Assembly: GCA_002724895.1 (NCBI GenBank)
Contig: PBQB01000092.1
Span: forward strand, 1-15,496
Source of the DNA: Flavobacteriales bacterium
Lineage (GTDB): Bacteria > Bacteroidota > Bacteroidia > Flavobacteriales > BACL11
Length of the DNA stretch: 15,496 nt
Reading direction: 5' to 3'
Shown: positions 7,628 through 14,943 of the stretch, one piece after another
Layout of the letters: each line of letters begins with the position of its first letter
How positions within the stretch are numbered: position 1 is the first letter of the stretch
Program-made: the position numbers and the translations under genes
The notes under the pieces: generated by a model
Told to the model about the DNA's origin: nothing
Seen by the model: only the letters and a program-made list of their open reading frames with translations
Databases searched by the model: none

Positions 7628-9240
7628 TGAAGTATAAAGTCTGCTTACAAGCAGCAGGTGTTGGTAGCAGATTGACTGCTGCAAAAGATCTGCATAAAGC
7701 GCTAATTCCACTAAATCAAAAATCTACTCTATCTAGAATAATTGAACTATTTCCGAAGGATACGTCATTTGTTGTTTTAGTTGGGTACAGAAGTGAACAA
7801 ATTATATCATTCATAAATGCTAGGTACCCGCACTTGGATATAACGTTTGTGAAGATAAAAAACTATAATGGGAAAGGGAGTGGGCCAGGGCATTCACTTC
7901 TTAAAGCAAGATCTCATTTTCAAGAGCCTTTCATTTTTATTGCGTGTGACACCATAGTATTTAAGAGGCCTCCTTTGCCATCTGAAAACTGGATAGGAAC
8001 ATCAACTGTAAAGAATCCTGAAAGCTACTTAATTATAGAATCAATGAATGGTCTTATGACGTCCTACTATGATAAGAAAAATGAGAAATATATTTTGTCC
8101 AAGAGCGATAAATATAAAAAAGATTCAGAAAATAATTATAAAGCGTTTATTGGTCTTGCGGGAGTTTTTGATTACAAAGATTTCTGGAAAGGGCTATCTG
8201 AAAACAAAAATCTTGTTAATAATGAAACTCAAGTAACTGGTGGCTTTAGCCAATTACTCAGGAATAATAAACATGTCAGAACAAAAAAATTCAAATGGAT
8301 TGATACAGGTAATGATAAGAGCTACTTTTTAGCTAAGAAGTTTTTCAAGGATAATTTTTTACTAAAAACAGATGAATATTTTTATAAGGAAGATAAACAG
8401 GTTATCAAATTTTTCATAGATTCTTCAAAGGCAAAAAAGAGGTTTGAAAGAAGTAAATACTTAAAGAATATTGTACCTGAAACATATATCTCTGGTAACA
8501 ATCTAATTTGGTATAACTTTGTAGAGGGAAGGTTACTCTCTGATACTAACGAGAAAAAAGTTTTTACTAATTTTCTAGATTTCTGTGAAAAAGATATTTG
8601 GTCAAAGAAAAATACCAATAAAAGCATTGTCCATAAACTAACAAGGCAATGTATGTCATTCTATAAAGATAAAACATATAAAAGAGTCAAGAGTTACCTG
8701 CATAAAAATAAGGATCTTAATAAAATTAAATATATAAATAATGAGAAAGTTGATTCTATTTTTATCATATTGAAAAAAATTAATTGGGATTACCTGTCAA
8801 ATGGCGATTTTGCATATTTTCATGGCGATCCTCAACCAGAAAATGTAATAGTGCGTAACAAAAATAAGTTCTCAATGATTGACTGGAGAGAGGATTTTGG
8901 AGGAAATACTAAATTTGGGGATGTGTACTATGATTTTGGAAAAATTTATCACTCACTAATTTTAACCCAAGAAAAAATTAGACAAAAAAAATATTACGTA
9001 AATTATGATAATCAGAAAGCAAACTATATGTTTTCTAAAAGAAGAAACTTGATGAAATATTTAATTTATTTTGAAGAATTCCTGCTTAAGAATAACTATG
9101 ATCTTTTTAAAGTAAAATTAATTTCAGCATTAATCTATCTTAATATTGCGCCATTACACCATCATCCATACTCTGATTTGCTTTTTTTTAATGGAAAATT
9201 ATGCTTACATCAGCTCTTAAAGCAAAAGTTGAAAACTTAG
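7627..9240 (+). CDS. Bifunctional sugar nucleotidyltransferase / APH-like kinase
   Basis: A 537-residue two-domain protein. Residues 1 to about 240 form a nucleotidyltransferase. QAAGVGSRL (8-16) is the NTP-binding loop, FIACDT (104-109) holds the metal-binding Asp108, and GLAGVFD (176-182) and KWIDTG (223-228) complete the sugar-1-phosphate NTase pattern. From about 250 there is an aminoglycoside/choline-kinase-like domain. VIKFF (259-263) carries the probable ATP-binding Lys261, HGDPQPEN (399-406) is the catalytic loop with Asp401 and Asn406, and IDWRED (418-423) supplies the metal Asp419. Both active sites look intact. The layout recalls LicC and LicA (phosphocholine cytidylyltransferase and choline kinase) in one chain, but operon context points to a sugar or polyol substrate. 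The kinase may make a phosphate that the NTase activates. It starts at 7627 in a TAATG overlap. Confidence 0.85.
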   Translation: MKYKVCLQAAGVGSRLTAAKDLHKALIPLNQKSTLSRIIELFPKDTSFVVLVGYRSEQIISFINARYPHLDITFVKIKNYNGKGSGPGHSLLKARSHFQEPFIFIACDTIVFKRPPLPSENWIGTSTVKNPESYLIIESMNGLMTSYYDKKNEKYILSKSDKYKKDSENNYKAFIGLAGVFDYKDFWKGLSENKNLVNNETQVTGGFSQLLRNNKHVRTKKFKWIDTGNDKSYFLAKKFFKDNFLLKTDEYFYKEDKQVIKFFIDSSKAKKRFERSKYLKNIVPETYISGNNLIWYNFVEGRLLSDTNEKKVFTNFLDFCEKDIWSKKNTNKSIVHKLTRQCMSFYKDKTYKRVKSYLHKNKDLNKIKYINNEKVDSIFIILKKINWDYLSNGDFAYFHGDPQPENVIVRNKNKFSMIDWREDFGGNTKFGDVYYDFGKIYHSLILTQEKIRQKKYYVNYDNQKANYMFSKRRNLMKYLIYFEEFLLKNNYDLFKVKLISALIYLNIAPLHHHPYSDLLFFNGKLCLHQLLKQKLKT

Positions 9241-9264
9241 TGTACTACATGTTAACCTTAGTAA

Positions 9265-9912
9265 ATGTGTGACAATCAAAAACTAATTTCTTTATATTTT
9301 CAAGAAAAATCAAAGATAGCTACCAAATTTCCAACAGAAAACATTTTGTCATTGTATACAGCTGTCCAAGAGGCATATGATACTGATAGTATTGTATATA
9401 TTTTAGGTAATGGTGGCTCTGCATCTATTGCTGAAGGTTTTGTAGTAGACTTAAGGACACATCCTTTCGTTTCAGATGACAAATCTATAACGACAGATTT
9501 AAGGAGATTAAAAGTTGTTTCTCTAACTGAATCGTCTGGTTTATTAACAGGAATTGCAAATGACATTGGATTTGAAAATGTTTTTTCTGAGCAGATGAAA
9601 AATTTTTCCAGGCAAGGAGATATCAACAAATCAAGTATTCTGATTTGTTTGTCTGGCTCTGGGAATTCAAAGAACGTTATTAATGCTATTGAATACTCTA
9701 AGAAAAACGGAATTATGACATGTGTAATCTCTGGAAGAGGTGGTGGTCAAGCTGCAAAAATTGTTGATATACCCATCATAATTAATGGAACATCAAATTT
9801 TCCTGGTCAAATAGGTAAGAATGATAATAATTTTCACATAGAAGATTTTCAAAACTCAATTTCTCATATTATTGTTGGTTTACTAAAAAAACATGTTGAA
9901 ACTCTTGGTTAA
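9265..9912 (+). CDS. SIS-domain phosphosugar isomerase, GmhA-like
   Basis: A 215-residue single SIS-domain protein. YILGNGGSASIAE (45-57) is the phosphate-binding loop. SLTESSGLLTGIANDIGFENVF (86-107) parallels the corresponding segment of GmhA, as does LSGSGNSKNVINAI (129-142). HIEDFQNSISHII (191-203) contains His201, which aligns by eye with catalytic His180 of E. coli GmhA. The other catalytic residue, Glu65 in E. coli, aligns with Asp62. The protein is slightly longer than GmhA (192). It probably interconverts a ketose phosphate and an aldose phosphate; sedoheptulose 7-phosphate is the natural guess because transketolase genes follow, but this is inference. The start ATG at 9265 follows the previous stop by 24 nt, with no obvious Shine-Dalgarno sequence. 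Confidence 0.85.
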   Translation: MCDNQKLISLYFQEKSKIATKFPTENILSLYTAVQEAYDTDSIVYILGNGGSASIAEGFVVDLRTHPFVSDDKSITTDLRRLKVVSLTESSGLLTGIANDIGFENVFSEQMKNFSRQGDINKSSILICLSGSGNSKNVINAIEYSKKNGIMTCVISGRGGGQAAKIVDIPIIINGTSNFPGQIGKNDNNFHIEDFQNSISHIIVGLLKKHVETLG

Positions 9913-9924
9913 TATTAATTCTTT

Positions 9925-10764
9925 ATGAGCAATACAAAAAAGAATGATTTTAATAACATCCTGAAAGCTATTCCGTGGCAACTTAGACTTCTTACTTTTG
10001 ACTCACTGCACAAAGCTGGTTCTGGTCATGTTGGGCCATGCCTATCTATGGCTGAAATATTATCATGTCTATTTTTCAAGGTTATGAATATTGACAGAAA
10101 TGATGAATCTAGAGATAGGTTCATTTTATCAAAAGGGCATGGAGTACCAATACTTTATAGTGTATTTCATGTACTTGATTGGATAGATAAAAATGAACTT
10201 GAATCATTAAGGCAAGTTGATACTAGACTTCAAGGACATCCTGATAAAGTTGCTCTTGATTTGCTTGATTCTGGCTCTGGAGCACTTGGGCAGGGTATCT
10301 CAATATCTATTGGATATGCTATTGCTCAAAGTATGCGAAAAACTAATAGTTACTCCTACTGTATTGTAGGTGATGGTGAAATGCAGGAAGGGCAAATCTG
10401 GGAGGCAATTCTCTTTGCAGGGGTTAAAAGAATTCAAAACTTGTGCGTTATTGTAGATAACAACAAATTTCAGAATGAAAAATCAGTCCAAGACACTTTG
10501 GGTAATATTTCACTGGAAAGTAAACTTAAATCTTTTGGTTGGGATTACATTAGTGTGGACGGCCATTCTCTTGAAGAACTTACTGAAGCATTTAAATATT
10601 TTAAGTCCAGTCGTTTTCCAACTCTAATTGACGCGCACACAATTAAGGGTAAGGGAGTAGATTTTATGGAGAACAATAACTCATGGCATTCTAAAGTTCT
10701 CAACGATGGTGACTATCAAAAAGCAAGACAACAATGTTTGGATAAATTAAATGATATCAATTAG
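9925..10764 (+). CDS. Transketolase, N-terminal (ThDP pyrophosphate-binding) subunit
   Basis: A 279-residue protein equal to the N-terminal third of transketolase. SGHVGPCLSMAEIL (33-46), LSKGHGVP (68-75) and GALGQGIS (119-126) precede the thiamine-diphosphate motif VGDGEMQEGQIWEA (148-161), which ends at VIVDNN (175-180); KGKGVDFMEN is at 241-250. It pairs with the next gene to form a heteromeric transketolase, which transfers a two-carbon ketol unit between sugar phosphates with ThDP and a divalent metal. Split transketolases are known in secondary metabolism (for example the rifamycin cluster) and in some surface-sugar loci. A locus-borne copy implies specialised substrates rather than the pentose phosphate pathway. 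The start is 12 nt after the SIS gene, and its end overlaps the next gene by 14 nt. Confidence 0.93.
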   Translation: MSNTKKNDFNNILKAIPWQLRLLTFDSLHKAGSGHVGPCLSMAEILSCLFFKVMNIDRNDESRDRFILSKGHGVPILYSVFHVLDWIDKNELESLRQVDTRLQGHPDKVALDLLDSGSGALGQGISISIGYAIAQSMRKTNSYSYCIVGDGEMQEGQIWEAILFAGVKRIQNLCVIVDNNKFQNEKSVQDTLGNISLESKLKSFGWDYISVDGHSLEELTEAFKYFKSSRFPTLIDAHTIKGKGVDFMENNNSWHSKVLNDGDYQKARQQCLDKLNDIN

Positions 10765-11671
10765 AGAGGCTTTTGGTCAAACACTCGCAAATTTGGGAGA
10801 ACAAGATAAAGAAATAGCATTAGTTAGCTGCGACTTAAAGGTTGCTACTAAGTCAGATTATTTCTTTCAAAAATTTCCTGAAAGATCTGTTGAAGTTGGA
10901 ATTGCAGAAGCGAACGCTGTTGGAATAGCTGCAGGGTTAAGCATGTCCGGATACAAAACAGTTCTAAGTTCATTTGGCGCATTTTTAACGGGAAAAAATG
11001 TAGAAATTAGAACCTCTATTGCATATAACAATGCGCCCGTAACTCTAGTTGGTACACATGGCGGATTAATCGGTCCAGATGGGGCTACTCAATCGGGGAT
11101 TCAAGACATTGCAGTGATGAGATCAATGCCAAGAATGAAAGTTTTTCAACCATCGTCTCCAATTATGACAAAAAACATAGTTGAGCATTGTATTAATTCA
11201 GGCTCACCAACTTATATTAGGGTTGCTAGAAATGAAGTGCCTGAAATTTATCCTGCTAACCAGAATTTTATTGAGGGAGAGCCTTATCTTCATGGCAAGA
11301 TATCAGAAAATGTTTTAATTTCATCAGGACCAATGCTTCATAATTGCATCTCTGTAGCCGAAAAAATTTCTGAAAATTATAATATTGATATCAGTGTCAT
11401 AGATATTCCATCATTAAAACCTTTGAATCTAGAATCACTAGAGAAAATGTTGTCAAGTTGTAAAAAACTATTTACAGTCGAAGATCACATGATAGATGGT
11501 GGACTAGGAAGCCTTATAGCTGAATCGCTGACATTGATGAATATAACTCCTAGCATGCATATCAAAGGATTAAATGGTTTTGTTGGCAGCGGTAAACCGG
11601 ATGAACTTGAAAAAAGATATATGCTTGATGAGGGGAGCATTATTGATTTTTTGATTAGCAGAATTAAATAA
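10751..11671 (+). CDS. Transketolase, C-terminal (pyrimidine-binding) subunit
   Basis: A 306-residue protein covering the pyrimidine-binding and C-terminal domains of transketolase. VEVGIAEANAVGIAAGLS (47-64) holds Glu53, the conserved Glu that activates the thiamine ring. SSFGAFLTGKNVEIRTSIAY (73-92) and GTHGGLIGPDGATQSGIQD (101-119) follow, and MKVFQPSS is at 129-136. The last third (about 185-306) is the regulatory-like C-terminal domain with VEDHMIDGGLGS (243-254). The ATG at 10751 lies inside the last codons of the N-terminal subunit gene (14-nt overlap), so the two are probably made in step. All expected segments are present across the pair, so the enzyme should be functional. It sits between the SIS isomerase and an AroE-like reductase, which points to a dedicated carbon-chain rearrangement. 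Confidence 0.93.
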   Translation: MISIREAFGQTLANLGEQDKEIALVSCDLKVATKSDYFFQKFPERSVEVGIAEANAVGIAAGLSMSGYKTVLSSFGAFLTGKNVEIRTSIAYNNAPVTLVGTHGGLIGPDGATQSGIQDIAVMRSMPRMKVFQPSSPIMTKNIVEHCINSGSPTYIRVARNEVPEIYPANQNFIEGEPYLHGKISENVLISSGPMLHNCISVAEKISENYNIDISVIDIPSLKPLNLESLEKMLSSCKKLFTVEDHMIDGGLGSLIAESLTLMNITPSMHIKGLNGFVGSGKPDELEKRYMLDEGSIIDFLISRIK

Positions 11672-11690
11672 AGTTTATACTTGAAATAAA

Positions 11691-12515
11691 TTGAAAATAA
11701 AAAATTCACCTGAATTGTTCATTTCCGTATCATCTTCACCAGGTAAATTTGGTGAAACAGTTCATAACAGTGCATTTAGATTTCATAAACTTAATTATGT
11801 GTATAAAGCCATAAGAGCCCTGAATATTAAAGAAGTTGTTAAATCTATACGAGCGCTAGACGTAAGAGGATGTAGTGTTTCTATGCCATTTAAAGAAAAA
11901 ATTATTCCTTATTTAGACAAGGTCGATTCATTAGCTAATAGAACTGGTGCTGTTAATACAGTCCTCAATAAAAACAATAAATTAATTGGATATAATACAG
12001 ACATTTATGGAGCAACACAGGCATTAAAGAGCATTGATGTTCGATCAAGGGATGATATTTTGATTTTAGGAGCAGGGGGAGTATCAAGAGCCATCATCAC
12101 AGCACTTAAAAAAAGTAATAATCATCAAATTACTATAGCTAATAGAGATTTCAGAAAATGTAAAAAACTTGCGAATTTTTTTCAATGTAATTACATTGAA
12201 TGGGATAAAAGAAATGAATTTAAAGCTACTGTTCTTATTAATGCTACTTCAGTTGGAATGAAAAATAATAATGTTGCACCGATCAATATGAAATCAATTG
12301 CAAGTTTCAACAAAGTTATGGATGTAGTTGTTAGCAATACAGAAACAAAAATAATTATGGAATCGAAGAGATTAAATATTACGAATGTAACAGGAATGGT
12401 AATGACTTTTTACCAAGCTTTCGAGCAGTATAAAATATATACAGGACTTGATGCCCCTAAAAAAAATATGCTTGATGCATATAGCTCAAAATACTTAAAA
12501 AAAGTAAATATTTAA
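11691..12515 (+). CDS. Shikimate dehydrogenase-like (SdhL-type) NAD(P)-dependent oxidoreductase
   Basis: A 274-residue AroE-fold enzyme. The substrate domain has SSSPGKFGETVHNSAF (14-29), a variant of the AroE S-x-S-P..HN site with a short insertion. GCSVSMPFKEK (60-70) gives the catalytic Lys68, TGAVNT is at 85-90, and YNTD (101-104) gives Asp104. The cofactor domain has GAGGVSRAI (127-135) and NRD (151-153), then INATSVGM (183-190) and GMVMTFYQAFEQY (235-247). The wording FG-x-x-x-HN and RGCSVSMPFKE matches my memory of the SdhL group (such as H. influenzae HI0607), which has the fold but very weak shikimate activity. Its substrate here is probably a sugar-derived carbonyl. The only sensible start is TTG at 11691, because an in-frame stop lies just upstream and the next ATG is inside the active-site region. 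It is the last gene of the rightward operon. Confidence 0.85.
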   Translation: MKIKNSPELFISVSSSPGKFGETVHNSAFRFHKLNYVYKAIRALNIKEVVKSIRALDVRGCSVSMPFKEKIIPYLDKVDSLANRTGAVNTVLNKNNKLIGYNTDIYGATQALKSIDVRSRDDILILGAGGVSRAIITALKKSNNHQITIANRDFRKCKKLANFFQCNYIEWDKRNEFKATVLINATSVGMKNNNVAPINMKSIASFNKVMDVVVSNTETKIIMESKRLNITNVTGMVMTFYQAFEQYKIYTGLDAPKKNMLDAYSSKYLKKVNI

Positions 12516-12562
12516 CTCAATGAAAATGCAGGTTCAGGATAGATGAGAATGATTTCTAGCGG

Positions 12563-13045
12563 CTAAATCTGAGGTTTGTAGGGGGTAAAAAAAACCTGCA
12601 ATATATGCAAGCATGCCTCCGCAACAGCCCTATCACCTCCACATCTCTCCGTAATGTAACTTGCGCTATCTTTTGCATTATTATCAGAATTAGAAGTCGC
12701 TATGGAATAACCAACTTCTCTCATTACATAGTGATCAAAAATACCATCACCCATATATATTACCTCCTTGAGATTGAATCGTTCTTTAATCCAATCGACT
12801 CTTTGGAGTGTTCCCACAAGATCTAGCTGATAACCCATATCATCAGTAATTCGTTTTTTACTTATCGGGAGACCTCTTTCATCAGCTGTTACAAATCTAA
12901 TTTCCATATATGGTTTTAATAAATTCAGTGCATCACTATCGTCAGGACCAAAAATCTTCATCACTTTACCCTCTTTTGAATAGATGAACTGACCTGTAGT
13001 CATGATGCCATCAACATCTAATATTAAAACTTTTGCTTTCATCAT
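12563..13045 (-). CDS. KdsC-like HAD-superfamily phosphatase
   Basis: A 160-residue HAD phosphatase without a separate cap domain, as in KdsC/YrbI proteins. LILDVDGIMTTG (7-18) carries the nucleophile Asp10 and acid/base Asp12. FVTADERG (51-58) gives the motif II Thr53, and YMGDGIFD (97-104) gives Asp100 and Asp104. CGGDRAVAEACLHIL (135-149) matches the closing helix of the family. Motif III Lys is not evident; Arg82 in LQRVDWI may take its place. KdsC removes phosphate from Kdo 8-phosphate; here the substrate is more likely the sugar phosphate made by the neighbouring enzymes. The gene begins with two consecutive ATGs (13043 and 13040), 55 nt after the flippase stop, and converges on the AroE-like gene 47 bp away. 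A T8 tract lies in its last codons. Confidence 0.85.
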   Translation of the reverse strand: MMKAKVLILDVDGIMTTGQFIYSKEGKVMKIFGPDDSDALNLLKPYMEIRFVTADERGLPISKKRITDDMGYQLDLVGTLQRVDWIKERFNLKEVIYMGDGIFDHYVMREVGYSIATSNSDNNAKDSASYITERCGGDRAVAEACLHILQVFFTPYKPQI

Positions 13046-13100
13046 TATTAATAAGAATTAAATTTAGTTTTTTTAATAGAGCTTACTATTTTAATCATAG

Positions 13101-14927
13101 TTATGCGTGAGTAGCTAGATTTTTAAACTTCTCATTATTATTAAAGAGCTCGTCATAAGTGCCTTGATCAATAACTTTGCCTTTATCTATGAAAAAAATA
13201 GTGTCGCAATTTACTACCGTTTTTAGACGATGCGCAACTATTATAATCGTTTTTTCCTTTTTGAAATTATTGATAGCTTGCATAACTGATTTTTCTGTCA
13301 ATCCGTCCAATGAACTCGTAGCTTCATCAAATAATAACACATTTGCTTTATGGTATAGTGCTCTCGCTATGCCAATTCGTTGCTTCTGGCCGCCAGATAA
13401 TTGAATACCCCTCTCTCCAACTTTTGTATCCACGCCCTTTTCAAGGCTATCAATAAATGTTTTTAAATGAGCAAGTTTTAACACTTCTTCTACTCTCTCG
13501 TTATTTATTTTTTTTCTAGGTATCCCAAATGCAATATTCTCGCTAACAGATGCATCAGTCAAAAAGATATTTTGATCTACGTAACCAATATTATTTTGCC
13601 AAGATCGACAATTATTTTTGTTAAGCTGAACACCATCTACCTCGCACTTCCCTTGTTGTGGATAAATAAGTCCTAATATAATACTTACTATTGTTGATTT
13701 TCCTGAACCAGAAGCACCCACTAATCCAACACTATTGTTTACTGGTATCGATAAGTTAAGGTTTTGTAGAGCGGGCTCGGATTTATTTGGATAGCTAAAC
13801 GATATGTTTTTTAAAGTTAACTGCTGCTCGAAACTCATGCTCTTACTATGAGGTGATTGCTGTATTAATTGGCATTTTTGCGAATTAAATAAGTCTTGTC
13901 TAATTGATTCAAATGCAGCAACGTTTCCCTTAATGACTGAAAAACTGGCATATATTTGTTGAAAAGCAGGTAATAGCTTAAATGTCGCAAGTGCATAAAC
14001 TGAAAGAATTGGTAATACAATACCAAGGTTTGCATTGTGCGTAGCTATTAAATAAAGAATGAGTGTAATCATAGCGCCAAAAGCTATCATCTCCATAAAA
14101 TATCTAGGTACATTAGCTAAAGCTGTATTTGTTCCCATATTATAAGATAATGTCTCATTCAATTTTTTGAAATTATATATAAAGTTCTTTTTTCTTCCAA
14201 GTATCAATATATCTTTAATCCCTCCAAATCCCTCATTCATTAATCTAAATCTATGTTCATTTACTTTTGATCTAGATTCTCCATTGAGTCTCAATTTTTC
14301 TTTTACAATTCTAAATAAAAAAAAGTATGCAATGATGAATATAGTAGAGCCTACCATGGCTATTTTTGGGTTATATATAAAGATAGAAATTATTAACAGT
14401 AATGCCAATCCTAACCTCGAAGTCATTTGCATCAATGGAACAATTATCCCGCTCGCTACCCTACTTGCTTCAATAGAAATTTTCTTTGTAAGATTTGCAC
14501 TGCTGCTATAGGAATGGAAGAGCCAGTCTTCCTCTAAATAATAAATATATAATTTAGATGATAACTCTGCTCCAATTTCATGGCCAAACATTGATAACTT
14601 CCACATTGTAAACATTGAAAATATGGAAGAAGTTAAAAGTATCAATAAAACTATCACACCTAACCAGAAAACAAATGTAGATTCAGATGTGATTTGGCTG
14701 ATAGAGTAAAGTTGATGTATTAAGCTATTATTTTGAAGTTGATTCATATCACCTATTAATGTCATGAAAGGTATAATTGAGATGACACCAATAATTTCAG
14801 TAATTGCCATTAAAATAACCATGATTTGAAGAATATAAAATCTTTTTTTCTGTTCAGGACTCAATAACTTAAAAATTTGTCCAATAATTGACAACATTGA
14901 TAAATTTGAATTATTTGAATGATTCAT
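13101..14927 (-). CDS. ABC transporter permease/ATPase, PglK/MsbA-like flippase
   Basis: A 608-residue ABC half-transporter that should work as a homodimer in the inner membrane. Six membrane helices are visible near 30-55, 85-108, 160-182, 186-206, 275-294 and 300-325. The ATPase domain follows, with Walker A GASGSGKST (404-412), Q-loop Gln452, signature LSGGQKQRIG (510-519), Walker B VLLFDEATSSLD (530-541) and switch His566. All catalytic motifs are intact. Type IV exporters of this kind include MsbA (lipid A), PglK (lipid-linked oligosaccharide) and protein exporters. The surrounding sugar genes make flipping of an undecaprenyl-linked repeat unit the best guess, replacing Wzx, which is not seen here. 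It lies 16 nt after the cytidylyltransferase-cupin gene. Confidence 0.88.
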   Translation of the reverse strand: MNHSNNSNLSMLSIIGQIFKLLSPEQKKRFYILQIMVILMAITEIIGVISIIPFMTLIGDMNQLQNNSLIHQLYSISQITSESTFVFWLGVIVLLILLTSSIFSMFTMWKLSMFGHEIGAELSSKLYIYYLEEDWLFHSYSSSANLTKKISIEASRVASGIIVPLMQMTSRLGLALLLIISIFIYNPKIAMVGSTIFIIAYFFLFRIVKEKLRLNGESRSKVNEHRFRLMNEGFGGIKDILILGRKKNFIYNFKKLNETLSYNMGTNTALANVPRYFMEMIAFGAMITLILYLIATHNANLGIVLPILSVYALATFKLLPAFQQIYASFSVIKGNVAAFESIRQDLFNSQKCQLIQQSPHSKSMSFEQQLTLKNISFSYPNKSEPALQNLNLSIPVNNSVGLVGASGSGKSTIVSIILGLIYPQQGKCEVDGVQLNKNNCRSWQNNIGYVDQNIFLTDASVSENIAFGIPRKKINNERVEEVLKLAHLKTFIDSLEKGVDTKVGERGIQLSGGQKQRIGIARALYHKANVLLFDEATSSLDGLTEKSVMQAINNFKKEKTIIIVAHRLKTVVNCDTIFFIDKGKVIDQGTYDELFNNNEKFKNLATHA

Positions 14928-14943
14928 GTTAAATGTATTGACA

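Noticed and set aside
7268..7711. Leftward 147-codon open frame opposite the bicupin gene
   Set aside because: Lies wholly antisense to two well-supported genes, with no recognisable domain; a shadow frame.
9300..9629. Leftward 109-codon open frame within the SIS gene
   Set aside because: Antisense to a protein with complete SIS motifs; no start context or domain of its own.
11691..12515. Housekeeping aroE
   Set aside because: The shikimate-site loop is altered and the gene sits in a surface-sugar operon, so I do not assign the aroE symbol.
12551..12569. Possible hairpin GATTTCTAGC..GCTAAATC at the convergent junction
   Set aside because: It needs a 2-nt bulge and a very small loop, is mostly AT-paired, and has no U-tract on either side.
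12527..12600. Inverted repeat TGCAGGTT (12527-12534) / AACCTGCA (12593-12600)
   Set aside because: The 8-bp arms are 58 nt apart and one lies inside the phosphatase coding end; no T-run follows. Too loose for a terminator and not clearly an operator.
14167..14511. Rightward 114-codon open frame inside the ABC transporter gene
   Set aside because: Antisense to membrane-helix coding sequence; the hydrophobic look is a by-product of the opposite strand.
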